A DNA stretch of 64,000 nucleotides from Pseudoalteromonas luteoviolacea (GTDB lineage: Bacteria > Pseudomonadota > Gammaproteobacteria > Enterobacterales > Alteromonadaceae). How positions within the stretch are numbered: the first letter of the stretch is position 1; each line of letters starts with the position of its first letter. The notes beneath the pieces were generated by a model, which worked only from the letters and a program-made list of their open reading frames with translations, did not search any database and was not told the DNA's origin. The DNA lies in contig NZ_CP015411.1 in NCBI RefSeq assembly GCF_001750165.1, positions 4,440,501-4,504,500 of the forward strand, read 5' to 3'. The translations under genes were made by a program, and so were the position numbers. Shown in pieces: positions 8,969 through 18,033 of this stretch.

Positions 8969-9143
8969 TCTGTTGCCGACAGTAAAAATTAAGTTTAGTT
9001 GTTTATTTTTACAAAAGCTTAATTTTGTCTGTGGGATACGCTACCATGCGCGCTTGTTCCGTCAATAATGTAATCGCTCTTAGTAAGTGAGCTAGCACAT
9101 GACCTACCGCGTATGAAAGGTGGAATAACCACAGCTTTTAGTA

Positions 9144-9163
9144 TACTGTATGTGTATACAGCT
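9144..9163. promoter_or_regulatory. LexA (SOS) box upstream of uvrA
   Basis: CTGT-N8-ACAG with alternating T/G/A core (CTGTATGTGTATACAG at 9146-9161), a close match to the gammaproteobacterial LexA consensus. It sits 163 bases before the uvrA ATG in the only gap between uvrA and the divergent binding-protein gene. uvrA is a classic LexA target in enterobacteria and vibrios. A CATAAT sequence at 9166-9171 could be the -10 element, which would place the box over the promoter; that part is inference. Confidence 0.85.
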
Positions 9164-9325
9164 ACCCATAATTTGGTTTGCAGACCTTTAACGTGATCGC
9201 CTAGATTATATTGAAAATGTGTTAGATATCTCTGATCAACATACACGGGAGAGAAGTGGTGCAAAGTACTGCTTTATTCGTGACGAGTAATGGTTGCAAG
9301 CATATAAGATCCACATAAGGCCACT

Positions 9326-12145
9326 ATGGATAAAATAGAAGTAAGAGGTGCGCGCACGCACAACCTCAAAGACATCTCTTTAACTATCCCAAGAGACAAG
9401 TTAATTGTTATTACTGGGCTATCAGGTTCCGGTAAATCATCTCTTGCATTCGATACATTATATGCAGAAGGTCAAAGACGTTATGTCGAGTCTCTTTCAG
9501 CTTACGCAAGACAATTTCTATCTCTGATGGAAAAACCAGATGTGGATCATATTGAGGGGCTGTCTCCCGCCATATCAATTGAACAAAAGTCTACTTCGCA
9601 CAACCCTCGTTCAACCGTAGGTACTATTACCGAGATCTACGACTATCTGCGACTTTTATTTGCTCGTGTAGGTGAACCCCGCTGTCCAACACATGACTTG
9701 CCATTAAAAGCGCAAACAGTCAGTCAGATGGTGGATACCGCGCTCGCTCAACCTGAAGGCAGCAAACTCATGTTACTCGCACCGGTGGTGAAAAACCGTA
9801 AAGGTGAGCATGTTAAACTGCTGGAGCAACTTGCAAGCCAAGGCTTTATCCGCGCACGAATTGATGGAGAGGTCTGTGATCTTTCTGATCCCCCTACATT
9901 GGAATTACATAAAAAGCACACCATTGAAGTCGTTGTTGATCGCTTTAAAGTAAAAGAAGGTCTACAACAACGTTTAGCAGAGTCCTTTGAAACAGCGCTT
10001 GAGCTGGCTGATGGCATTGCACAAATCGCCAGCATGGATGATCCAGACGCTGAAGATCTAATCTTCTCGGCCAACTTTGCTTGCCCAACCTGTGGTTATG
10101 CTATGACGGAACTAGAGCCTCGCCTATTCTCGTTCAATAACCCAGCTGGAGCCTGTCAAAGCTGTGATGGCTTAGGTGTCAGGCAGTACTTTGACCCAAA
10201 CCGTGTGGTACAAAACCCAGAACTTAGCCTTGCAGGCGGCGCTATCAAAGGCTGGGACAAGCGTAGCTTTTATTATTTTCAAATGCTGACTTCAGTGGCA
10301 CAGCATTATGGCTTCGATTTAGACATTCCTTTTGGTGAGCTGCCTGCATCGGCGCAAAAAGTAGTATTGGAAGGCTCTGGTAAAACTAAAATCGCTTTTA
10401 GTTACCGCAATGATCGCGGTGACTTAATCACCCGTAATCATGAGTTTGAAGGCGTTTTAAATAATATGAACCGTCGTTATCACGAAACTGAGTCCACCTC
10501 GGTTCGTGAGGAACTCGCTAAATATCAAACCAGCCAAGCCTGCCCTAGCTGTAATGGCTCACGACTCAGAGAAGAAGCAAGGCATGTGTTTATTGGTGAT
10601 ACCAATTTGCCTGTTGTGACCACCATGAGTATTGGCGAAGCATGTCAGTTCTTTGAGAGTTTGACCTTATCAGGTCAAAAAGCACAAATAGCTGAAAAAG
10701 TACTCAAAGAGATCCGCGACAGACTGTCATTTTTAATTAACGTTGGCCTCAATTACCTCTCTCTTGAACGCAGTGCAGACACCTTGTCGGGCGGTGAGGC
10801 GCAAAGGATCCGGTTGGCAAGCCAAATTGGCGCCGGCCTAGTCGGTGTTATGTACGTGCTTGACGAACCTTCAATTGGTTTACACCAAAGAGATAATGAC
10901 AGACTACTGAGCACACTAACGCATCTTCGCGATTTAGGTAACACCGTTATCGTGGTTGAACATGACGAAGATGCCATCCGCGCAGCTGACCACATTATCG
11001 ATATCGGTCCAGGCGCCGGAGTGCATGGTGGACACGTAGTGGCTGAAGGTTCTCGTGATGACATTGTTGCAAATAAAGACTCATTAACAGGTCAATACCT
11101 CGCTGGCACAAAGCAAATTGTCGTGCCACAAGAGCGACACCAGCCAAACGATAAATGGCTAGAGTTGTTTGGTGCCACAGGTAACAACCTAAAAAATGTC
11201 GATTTAAAGATCCCATTTGGTTTAATGACCTGCGTGACTGGCGTATCGGGTTCAGGTAAATCAACGCTTATCAATGACACGTTATACAAGCTTGCACATC
11301 GTGCGCTAAACGGTGCGACAGTGTCAGAGCCGGCACCACATAAAGATATACAGGGTCTTGACCATTTTGATAAAGTCATCGATATAGACCAAAGCCCTAT
11401 TGGCCGTACACCGCGCTCTAACCCTGCTACGTATACTGGGATTTTCACCGCAATCCGAGAGCTCTTTGCTGGCACGCAAGAGGCGCGCTCTCGCGGTTAC
11501 AAAGTCGGGCGCTTTAGCTTTAATGTGAAAGGCGGCCGCTGTGAAGCTTGTCAGGGTGATGGCGTATTAAAAGTCGAAATGCACTTTCTACCTGACGTGT
11601 ACGTCCCCTGTGATGTATGTACGGGTAAGCGCTACAATCGAGAAACGCTTGAAGTCCTCTACAAGGGTAAAAACATTCACGAAGTACTTGAGATGACCGT
11701 GGAAGATGCACGCGAGTTCTTTGATAAAATCCCAGCGATTAAACGTAAGCTGCAAACATTGATGGATGTTGGCTTGTCATATATCCGACTTGGTCAAGCG
11801 GCTACAACGCTCTCAGGTGGTGAAGCTCAGCGAGTTAAGTTAGCAAGAGAGCTTTCGAAGCGAGATACTGGTAAGACTTTATATATACTTGATGAGCCGA
11901 CCACTGGTTTGCACTTCCATGACATTCAACAGTTATTAGTCGTCCTGCACCGCTTACGTGATCATGGCAATACCGTGGTCGTGATCGAGCATAACTTAGA
12001 TGTGATCAAAACCGCAGACTGGATCGTCGACCTTGGCCCTGAAGGTGGTTCAGGTGGGGGACAAATTTTAGTATCAGGCACACCTGAAGACGTCGCGCAG
12101 CACCCACAATCACATACTGGTCGTTACCTTAACCCTATGTTATAA
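9326..12145 (+). CDS. uvrA: Excinuclease ABC subunit A
   Basis: DNA-damage-recognition ATPase of nucleotide excision repair, which loads UvrB at lesions. The 939 residues match the family length. Two ABC modules are visible: a first Walker A GLSGSGKSS (about 31-39) and a second GVSGSGKST (about 640), each followed by LSGGEAQR signatures and LDEP Walker B motifs. Zinc-binding cysteine pairs are present (CPTCGYAM and CQSCDGLG near 255-285; CEACQGDG and CDVCTGKR near 740-765). The ATG follows a TAAGG ribosome site. Transcription is probably induced by DNA damage through the LexA box at 9144-9163. Monocistronic: a hairpin follows, and the next gene is unrelated. Confidence 0.98.
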   Translation: MDKIEVRGARTHNLKDISLTIPRDKLIVITGLSGSGKSSLAFDTLYAEGQRRYVESLSAYARQFLSLMEKPDVDHIEGLSPAISIEQKSTSHNPRSTVGTITEIYDYLRLLFARVGEPRCPTHDLPLKAQTVSQMVDTALAQPEGSKLMLLAPVVKNRKGEHVKLLEQLASQGFIRARIDGEVCDLSDPPTLELHKKHTIEVVVDRFKVKEGLQQRLAESFETALELADGIAQIASMDDPDAEDLIFSANFACPTCGYAMTELEPRLFSFNNPAGACQSCDGLGVRQYFDPNRVVQNPELSLAGGAIKGWDKRSFYYFQMLTSVAQHYGFDLDIPFGELPASAQKVVLEGSGKTKIAFSYRNDRGDLITRNHEFEGVLNNMNRRYHETESTSVREELAKYQTSQACPSCNGSRLREEARHVFIGDTNLPVVTTMSIGEACQFFESLTLSGQKAQIAEKVLKEIRDRLSFLINVGLNYLSLERSADTLSGGEAQRIRLASQIGAGLVGVMYVLDEPSIGLHQRDNDRLLSTLTHLRDLGNTVIVVEHDEDAIRAADHIIDIGPGAGVHGGHVVAEGSRDDIVANKDSLTGQYLAGTKQIVVPQERHQPNDKWLELFGATGNNLKNVDLKIPFGLMTCVTGVSGSGKSTLINDTLYKLAHRALNGATVSEPAPHKDIQGLDHFDKVIDIDQSPIGRTPRSNPATYTGIFTAIRELFAGTQEARSRGYKVGRFSFNVKGGRCEACQGDGVLKVEMHFLPDVYVPCDVCTGKRYNRETLEVLYKGKNIHEVLEMTVEDAREFFDKIPAIKRKLQTLMDVGLSYIRLGQAATTLSGGEAQRVKLARELSKRDTGKTLYILDEPTTGLHFHDIQQLLVVLHRLRDHGNTVVVIEHNLDVIKTADWIVDLGPEGGSGGGQILVSGTPEDVAQHPQSHTGRYLNPML

Positions 12146-12151
12146 CTATCA

Positions 12152-12184
12152 AGTTGCAGTGGTAATACAAACACCACTGCAACT
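12152..12184 (+). terminator. Hairpin downstream of uvrA, probable terminator
   Basis: Perfect 12-base inverted repeat AGTTGCAGTGGT / ACCACTGCAACT with a nine-base loop, starting seven bases after the uvrA stop. The following GCGTTT is a weak T tract, so termination may be partial. Confidence 0.5.
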
Positions 12185-12214
12185 GCGTTTAAACAGTAGG
12201 GAATTAAAAGAACA

Positions 12215-13264
12215 ATGAACCACCCCGCATGGATCACAGTTAAACAAACAGCAACCAAGATCAGCGCCCCATTTGAGCGTTTTTGGCATTCGCTCAATAC
12301 ACCACAAAGACTCTATTTCTCAGCTCTTTTTATCAGTATTTACACGATTATTGTCGCCAATAACGACAACACAGGGTGGTTCAATTTAGTGGCTGTACTA
12401 GTATTATGTGCCATGATCTACGAGTTTTGGCCAAAGTTTCTGGTATTTTGGGAGAGTTTACCTGGAAAGGCGATAATACTGCTCTTTTATGCCTTTATTG
12501 CCAATTATGCACTGGTTCAAGCGGCGGGCATGATCAATGACATTACGGGCGTCAGCTCAGATCCCCTGCCCTACAGTCACAACCTCAGTGTATTGCTCTC
12601 TTTGCCGACTTGGTTTTTTCTCACCACCATCGTCTTACTGCTACTATTGCAAATCATTCAGCCTTTATATTTATTGGCGCTCATCTTACTCAGGCCATTT
12701 GGCTTGCACCGTATTTGGCAACCTGCAGATTACAAATTCCCAGTGACCACGGGGGTACTTCGTTTCATTTTTAGCTTATTTATCCTTATACAAGTCGCTA
12801 ATCTATTGTCGCACACAGGTTTGTCTGGTGGTGTAAATCAATTTCTCAGGGGGTGGTTTGAGATCATTAGCAACCAACCAGTTACTGTTGCAGTGTCAAA
12901 TAATGAAACCCCACTGACCGATGAAGTTAATCTCTTAAAAGTTGAGCCCGCAGAGCACGTTGAGGAAGATCCCGACTTTGAAGCGTTTAAAGTGAGGATC
13001 TCTACCGTTAGTGAAAACACCGTTAAATACGAAACCCATTTAAAACGCATATTGGCGCATTTTATTTATGAATATGAAGCAGACTCGCGTTCGCGCTGTG
13101 AGCATGCACCTGGGACACGTATCATAGAGTTAAATGATTATGAGATATTGCAAATCACCAAATTGGATGATGCCAATACTTTATCGAGCTACCAATACGA
13201 TGTGCTTCCCTGTATTTCTGCAGCACTGGGGCATCAATTTAAAACACAAATTACCACCAAATAA
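12215..13264 (+). CDS. Multi-pass membrane protein of unknown function
   Basis: 349-residue protein I do not recognise. Hydrophobic segments suggest five or six membrane helices between about residues 33 and 200 (YFSALFISIYTIIVA; FNLVAVLVLCAMIYEFW; IILLFYAFIANYALV; FFLTTIVLLLLLQII; VLRFIFSLFILIQVA), followed by a soluble acidic C-terminal domain of about 130 residues with a late Cys pair (RCEHAPG and VLPCISA). The ATG has a GTAGGGA ribosome site 11 bases upstream. It stands alone between uvrA and a convergent thioesterase. Bacterial inner-membrane location is inferred from the helices. Confidence 0.8.
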   Translation: MNHPAWITVKQTATKISAPFERFWHSLNTPQRLYFSALFISIYTIIVANNDNTGWFNLVAVLVLCAMIYEFWPKFLVFWESLPGKAIILLFYAFIANYALVQAAGMINDITGVSSDPLPYSHNLSVLLSLPTWFFLTTIVLLLLLQIIQPLYLLALILLRPFGLHRIWQPADYKFPVTTGVLRFIFSLFILIQVANLLSHTGLSGGVNQFLRGWFEIISNQPVTVAVSNNETPLTDEVNLLKVEPAEHVEEDPDFEAFKVRISTVSENTVKYETHLKRILAHFIYEYEADSRSRCEHAPGTRIIELNDYEILQITKLDDANTLSSYQYDVLPCISAALGHQFKTQITTK

Positions 13265-13275
13265 CCCCTATTAAA

Positions 13276-13297
13276 TGGCGCTGTGTACGCAGCGCCA
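13276..13297. terminator. Hairpin shared by two convergent genes
   Basis: Eight-base GC-rich stem TGGCGCTG / CAGCGCCA with loop TGTACG, placed between the stop of the membrane protein (13264) and the stop of the convergent thioesterase (13308). No long T tract follows on the plus side; the minus side reads TTTAAT. Probably a bidirectional terminator. Confidence 0.45.
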
Positions 13298-13307
13298 CAC
13301 GACCACT

Positions 13308-13697
13308 TTATAAAAGATACGCTGACAATGCCTCGCGCTCAGCATCACTCAAAAGCTGAGATGACTTGCTTGCAAAATCATAACGCACCATGACTGTACG
13401 CCCTTCAGCGCAGCATTCACCGTGCTGCCAAGCTTGCTGTAAAATCACAAAAGAGCTATTTCCCAGCTTTTCAATCATGGTTTTTACTTCCACTTCTTGA
13501 CCATAAAAAAGCTCCCCTTTAAAGACCACTTCTACCTTAGCGACAATCAGTTTCCAGTTATGTGGATTTAAATCAGGTGTAAAAATTTTGAAAATAGGCA
13601 CTCTTGCGGCTTCAAACCAAACTGGGAGTACGGTATTGTTTATATGGCCAAGCACATCGGTTTCACTGAAGCGAGGCTTGATTTTTTCTGTAAGCAT
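13308..13697 (-). CDS. Acyl-CoA thioesterase of the 4HBT hotdog family
   Basis: Small cytosolic hotdog-fold enzyme, 129 residues. The N-terminal signature SETDVLGHINNTVLPVWFE (about 11-29) holds the Asp-x-x-Gly-His-x-Asn motif in which Asp acts in thioester hydrolysis in 4-hydroxybenzoyl-CoA-type thioesterases; the central helix and the VVFKGELFYGQEVEV strand fit the fold. These enzymes release free acids from acyl-CoA or acyl-ACP; the chain specificity cannot be read here. Divergent from the 2OG oxygenase gene 29 bases away, sharing a short promoter region. Confidence 0.86.
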   Translation of the reverse strand: MLTEKIKPRFSETDVLGHINNTVLPVWFEAARVPIFKIFTPDLNPHNWKLIVAKVEVVFKGELFYGQEVEVKTMIEKLGNSSFVILQQAWQHGECCAEGRTVMVRYDFASKSSQLLSDAEREALSAYLL

Positions 13698-13726
13698 AAT
13701 AATTCTAATAACCTTTGAGGGATAAG

Positions 13727-14443
13727 ATGACTGATTTTATTCGCGTTTATGACAATGCACTCAGTGCAGAGTTTTGCAACAAATTTATGCAAACCTTTGA
13801 TAAAAGTCCACATTTAGCTCAAGGGCAAACTTCAGGGGGTGTCGATTTAAGCAAAAAAATCAGCCAAGATTTATATCTTAATAACCATCCTGAATATCAA
13901 AGTCAACTACGTGAAATAGAGCAAGCCACTTCAAAGTATTTATTTGAGTACATTGAAGAACACTTTTTTATGATGCTCGGTGCATTTGGATTAAATGTCT
14001 ATCATCCGCAAACGGGCAAACCTGTTAATTTAACAGTAGAAAACTTCGAAGAAGTAGGCAGACCCCAGCTACCGGTTCTCACACAACAATTATTCAGGTT
14101 AGGTCCCATTCAAGCACAGAAATACCCCGTGAACAAAGGTGGTTACCCATATTGGCACAGTGAAGTCTACCCGCAGCTCCATCACAATGAAGCACTACAT
14201 CGCGTACTGTTATTTATGTTTTATCTCAATGATGTGGAAGAAGGGGGAGAAACTGAGTTTTTCTATCAAAACAGAAAGTTGGCTCCGAAACAAGGCAGCA
14301 TGGTCATTGCACCAAGTTACTTCACCCATACCCACAGAGGCAATATGCCTTTGTCTAATGACAAGTACATTTTAACATCTTGGGTATTGTTTCAGCGAGC
14401 TGAGCGTTTATATGGTGCACCACCGCAAAACGCTACTGTTTAA
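13727..14443 (+). CDS. 2-oxoglutarate/Fe(II)-dependent oxygenase (prolyl-4-hydroxylase type)
   Basis: 238 residues from ATG 13727, chosen over the in-frame TTG 13715 because a GAGGGA ribosome site (13717-13722) lies directly before the ATG. The C-terminal half is a double-stranded beta-helix oxygenase: YWHSEVYPQ gives a His144-x-Glu146 pair, FMFYLNDVEEGGETEF is the usual central strand pair, SYFTHTHRG gives the distal histidine (201 or 203), and SNDKYILTSW supplies the basic residue that would bind the 2-oxoglutarate carboxylate. The metal acid is Glu where most members have Asp. Substrate unknown. The gene ends four bases from the convergent yacL. Confidence 0.85.
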   Translation: MTDFIRVYDNALSAEFCNKFMQTFDKSPHLAQGQTSGGVDLSKKISQDLYLNNHPEYQSQLREIEQATSKYLFEYIEEHFFMMLGAFGLNVYHPQTGKPVNLTVENFEEVGRPQLPVLTQQLFRLGPIQAQKYPVNKGGYPYWHSEVYPQLHHNEALHRVLLFMFYLNDVEEGGETEFFYQNRKLAPKQGSMVIAPSYFTHTHRGNMPLSNDKYILTSWVLFQRAERLYGAPPQNATV

Positions 14444-14447
14444 TCAA

Positions 14448-14819
14448 TTACCTGCGGCCCTGTGTAAACGCTTGCCAATCAAGCATCAGGGCCTGAAAAT
14501 CTTCAAAGCCACACCCAGCGACCAGTCCATCTTCATCTAGCTCTAAAAAGTCATCTTCATACCGAGATAAGTCTACATCATTTTGATACAAGGTATGTGC
14601 TTCAAACAAGGCTTCGTCTTTAGACAAAATCAAACGGACTTCTTTTCCTTCAATGCGGATCTCATCCTGACTACTGCTGATATTTTTCATCTTTACAACG
14701 AACGAATTGACATCTGCAATCGCCAGTTCTTCATTTAGCCAACGCCCAACTAACGAATGCTCCTGTGACATTCGTACCCGATAACCTGTGATTGGATCTC
14801 TAATAAACTGATATTCCAT
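14448..14819 (-). CDS. yacL: YacL/UPF0231 family protein
   Basis: Small conserved cytosolic protein of unknown function, 123 residues from ATG 14817-14819. The start MEYQFIRDPITGYRVRMSQE aligns well with E. coli YacL (MDYEFLRD...VRMSMGHEVVGHW), as do HSLVGRWLNEE, the EIRIEGKEVRL strand and GCGFEDFQAL near the end. In-frame ATGs at 14828 and 14891 would add residues not seen in the family. It ends four bases from the convergent 2OG oxygenase. The role of YacL is not established. Confidence 0.88.
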   Translation of the reverse strand: MEYQFIRDPITGYRVRMSQEHSLVGRWLNEELAIADVNSFVVKMKNISSSQDEIRIEGKEVRLILSKDEALFEAHTLYQNDVDLSRYEDDFLELDEDGLVAGCGFEDFQALMLDWQAFTQGRR

Positions 14820-14972
14820 ACTACTCATACTCACACTGGACAGTTTTCTATTATATCCCGTAATAACGTCAAATGGGCAAGGGAATAGCACACTAAAAAG
14901 TCCGTAATAAAGACATGAAAAAATCCTTCATGCTCGTATAATGCACCTTTAATTCACTCGCACCGTTTTGCT

Positions 14973-15881
14973 ATGACCCCTGTTGAAATTCTATTCCCCC
15001 TAATATTTTTAGTCCTTGCGGGGTTTGTATGCGGTAAAACCGGTTTTATTGCCTCCAACCAGCTTGAAGGCCTCAGACGCTTTATATTCTATCTGGCGAT
15101 CCCTGTTTTTTTATTTTTAAACATGTACCGTGCAGACTTATCAAAAGTGGCTTCAGCAAAGCTATTGTTAGCTTTTTACCTCCCTGTATCGACCTGTTAC
15201 TTCTTGGTATTGTTAACAAAATGGATGATGCATAGGCATGCCTTGAATGAAGCTGCCATGTGGGGATTAAGCGGCACCTACTCAAATACTGTACTGGTTG
15301 GTTTACCCGTAATTATTGCAGCGCTGGGCACTGATGCAGGTGCTATGGTGTTTATGATCATCACTTTCCACAGTGCCATGTTATTTGCGCTGAGCTTTTT
15401 ATTTTCAAGTACACTAGAACAATCCCTAGTAAGCACATTTAAACCCTTATTTATCAACCCAATTGTATTGAGTATTAGCCTCGGACTGTTGCTGAATACA
15501 CTTGAATTACCGATTCCTACCTTACTGCTCTCTGGATTAGATTGGTTGGCAAAACCAGCTATAGCCGGTGCGCTTTTTGTGTTAGGGATCAGCTTGGTAC
15601 AATATTCATTAAAACAAGCATGGCAAAGTGCACTCCTACTCAGCGCAGTTAAACTCATGCTATTGCCTTCAATGGTCTGGGGGTTTGCGTCTTCCTTAGG
15701 GCTACCTACTGAACATACATCAGTACTGACCTTAATGGCCGCATCCCCACTCGGTGTAAATGCTTACCTGGTTGCTAGACAGCAAAAATGTGCACAAGCA
15801 ACACTTGCTAGTAGCGTAGTCATGTCCACCTTACTCAGCCCACTGACTATGAGTCTTTGGCTCTACTGGCTGATTCTTTAA
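14973..15881 (+). CDS. AEC (auxin efflux carrier) family transporter
   Basis: 302-residue integral membrane protein with about ten helices, the size and hydropathy of the AEC family. The N-terminus LFPLIFLVLAGFVCGKTGFI and FYLAIPVFLFLNMYRADL, the central GLSGTYSNTVLVGLPVI with its unwound Asn-Thr motif, and the closing MAASPLGVNAYLVA are typical. Family members move organic anions such as malate or malonate; specificity is not visible. Stands alone, with a hairpin beyond it that points the other way. Confidence 0.88.
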   Translation: MTPVEILFPLIFLVLAGFVCGKTGFIASNQLEGLRRFIFYLAIPVFLFLNMYRADLSKVASAKLLLAFYLPVSTCYFLVLLTKWMMHRHALNEAAMWGLSGTYSNTVLVGLPVIIAALGTDAGAMVFMIITFHSAMLFALSFLFSSTLEQSLVSTFKPLFINPIVLSISLGLLLNTLELPIPTLLLSGLDWLAKPAIAGALFVLGISLVQYSLKQAWQSALLLSAVKLMLLPSMVWGFASSLGLPTEHTSVLTLMAASPLGVNAYLVARQQKCAQATLASSVVMSTLLSPLTMSLWLYWLIL

Positions 15882-15889
15882 TACCTTAT

Positions 15890-15926
15890 AAAAAAATAGG
15901 GTTGCAAATTAGCTATTTGCAACCCT
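15890..15926 (-). terminator. Rho-independent terminator of the lipoprotein gene
   Basis: Perfect 12-base stem AGGGTTGCAAAT / ATTTGCAACCCT (15898-15909 and 15915-15926), loop TAGCT. On the minus strand the stem is followed by AT and a run of seven T residues, a strong terminator 58 bases after the lipoprotein stop. Confidence 0.85.
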
Positions 15927-15983
15927 AAGTATTACAGCTGAATGGAATTATCAATAACTCCCTTCGCGGTGTCTATGACATAC

Positions 15984-17246
15984 TTATTCAAGTACCAGCT
16001 CAAATTCACCTTCTAGCTGTTCATCAACAGCCATCGCCCTTGGTATAGTTAAATCGAAAGTGCCTTTAAAATTCAATGGGGTATTACCAAAGTCTAATGT
16101 TAACATGCCGCGAGAGTCCTCACCGTTAAGCTCTGCATAGCTACCTGATTGAATAATAGCTTTATTTTGAGCGCCAATAATACCACCTATTGAAACAAGG
16201 AAGTCATCAGTCGTCCCCTCAAAGCTAAACAACACCTCAAAGTCATTACCTTCGTATTCAGTAATTAGACGAAATGCAGTCACCTCAGCAGTGGCCAGTA
16301 CTTCATTATCCTGGTTAATTGACTCAATTTCTGATGAGAGGACCACACCACATGCACTATTCTCGAGCTTAGGGTAGTTATCAAAATTGATTGTTAAGTT
16401 ACCAAAATTAGTGATCGACTCTGCACTTTTTTGTTTAAATGTGCTTTGTCCAATAACAGTATCATCACACTTTTCAACAACCGAGAAGCTGCCTTCTTTT
16501 TGGAAAAACTGTCGTGTTCTATTATCTGAGGCACAACTTGCACTGGCAAATACTGACGTTAAATCAACAGAAGTAACATCCTTAAAACCGCAGTAATCTG
16601 TTTTAATCGTCTGATTATTTTGATCAACAGATTCCACTATAAGTGAACGCGTGAGCTGACTATTCACAGCTATATGTGTGTTATCTAGCTGAGCTTCTTT
16701 GGTATATGTGTTTTGTGTCTCTATCCACGTGCTCCCAGCCGTAACCCCTGTCATATCAATTTCTGTTACTTCACTGCCCAGCTCATTGTCTGGGGTGATA
16801 GTCGGTTCAGAAGGTGTTAAATCGGCAACATTGACCGTTAAGAACTGGTCTTGAAAGCCGAATGTATTAGCAGCGCTATCTTCCGACAATGACACTCTAA
16901 CCTGAACTGTGCGACGACCGTCTACTTCAGGAGCTGTGAAAGAAATAGAATCAGAACCTTGACCTGTGATGGTTAAAGGTTGATTATCGAAACTGACCTG
17001 CCAATCAAACTTTAAATCTGATGCACCGCTTCCCTTGGTATTAAGCGATAAACGAACTTGCTGGCCTTCATTAACGTCAACAAACGTGGGTAATGCCTGA
17101 TAAGTAATTGTTTGTGATGTTACTGTCGGAGAAGGGTCATTTGATCCCCCTGAACCACCGCCACATGCACTAAGAGATAACGCAACTGCAGCGGTTAATA
17201 CGAGCTTTTTAGTCATCATGACCTGTTTTTCAATTGTAGACTGCAT
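15984..17246 (-). CDS. Lipoprotein with immunoglobulin-like N-terminal region, function unknown
   Basis: About 420 residues from ATG 17246, chosen for an AGGAA seven bases upstream; ATGs at 17267 and 17216/17219 are alternatives. The lipobox LSACGGGSGGS marks lipid attachment at Cys and a flexible Gly/Ser linker. Next comes an Ig/PKD-like beta domain (about 50-130: VNEGQQVRLSLNTKG; LKFDWQVSF; SISFTAPEVDG; VQVRVSLSED), and then an all-beta region without recognised family containing several Cys. Probably surface or outer-membrane anchored. Alone on its transcript, with a strong terminator. Family membership is not recognised beyond the lipoprotein and Ig features. Confidence 0.78.
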   Translation of the reverse strand: MQSTIEKQVMMTKKLVLTAAVALSLSACGGGSGGSNDPSPTVTSQTITYQALPTFVDVNEGQQVRLSLNTKGSGASDLKFDWQVSFDNQPLTITGQGSDSISFTAPEVDGRRTVQVRVSLSEDSAANTFGFQDQFLTVNVADLTPSEPTITPDNELGSEVTEIDMTGVTAGSTWIETQNTYTKEAQLDNTHIAVNSQLTRSLIVESVDQNNQTIKTDYCGFKDVTSVDLTSVFASASCASDNRTRQFFQKEGSFSVVEKCDDTVIGQSTFKQKSAESITNFGNLTINFDNYPKLENSACGVVLSSEIESINQDNEVLATAEVTAFRLITEYEGNDFEVLFSFEGTTDDFLVSIGGIIGAQNKAIIQSGSYAELNGEDSRGMLTLDFGNTPLNFKGTFDLTIPRAMAVDEQLEGEFELVLE

Positions 17247-17494
17247 TGAAATTTCCTGTTTATTCAAATCCAGCCGTATGGTATTTCAATGTGTATTGTG
17301 AAACAACATTCAAGGCAAGTTAAACTCTCTGATTTGTAAATAGACTTAAACAGGAACTGATCAAAATACGCTTAAAGTAAAAAAAGCTATATACCACAAA
17401 CGAGGCGCCTAGTTGATGACAAACATGTCAAGCTCAGTGGTATAATTCTGTGAATACAACTGAGCAGGTTGTTTCGATAAAGCTGCTATCAAAG

Positions 17495-17719
17495 CTAATC
17501 TCTTGGAGAGTATTTTGCGGCGTCAATAATTGCCCAAAGGTGAACAATGGCTGCAATAATTGCCGGCACAACTAAAAACCAAAGTGCATAACCGCCCACT
17601 GTTATAATTGCAAAAATAATCGCAGCCAATATACGGCCCTGAACTAATTGACCCAAACCAGGAAAAAATATATTACATATCGCCGCGATAACATTACCGC
17701 CAGAACCTTGTCCTGCCAT
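17495..17719 (-). CDS. Small two-helix membrane protein, TM2-like
   Basis: 74 residues with two hydrophobic segments (about 8-22 and 29-68, the latter probably two adjoining helices). The NIFFPGLGQLVQGR stretch (16-29) resembles the glycine-turn segment of TM2 and related small membrane proteins (PGLGQxxxGR). It begins MAGQGSGG after a strong GAGAGG ribosome site and ends with a short charged tail (DAAKYSPRD). Function unknown; coding status is supported by the ribosome site and composition. Confidence 0.75.
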   Translation of the reverse strand: MAGQGSGGNVIAAICNIFFPGLGQLVQGRILAAIIFAIITVGGYALWFLVVPAIIAAIVHLWAIIDAAKYSPRD

Positions 17720-18033
17720 AAATACCTCTCTTTGTTGTATGTTTATTCCAAAAACATCAAATTGTGACAGAGTGTACAGAAGCTCCTTGCTTCATTCACT
17801 ACGTATTATTTTAATCACAATGTATGCCAAATCTTTAATTACAATTATATCAATGACTTAATAAAAACCAAATAAATCTATTCAGCTATATTTAGTCTAA
17901 AGCACTAACTATTAGTGATTTCGTTAGTTATATTACTCAATATGACCATCTTAGCTTAGCACGCCAATTTATCTTCACTTAGTGATGATGCAATGTGTCA
18001 TGCGAGTCGAAATAATAAAAACAGGACTTTAAC
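17720..18033. other. Gene-free AT-rich divergent region
   Basis: 314 bases between the small membrane protein and the AtoE-type carrier gene. I see no open frame with a ribosome site and no hairpin or strong operator. It presumably carries the promoters of both flanking divergent genes. Confidence 0.5.

Noticed and set aside
9019..9264. 81-codon minus-strand frame upstream of uvrA
   Set aside because: It covers the LexA box and promoter region, has no ribosome site or recognisable composition.
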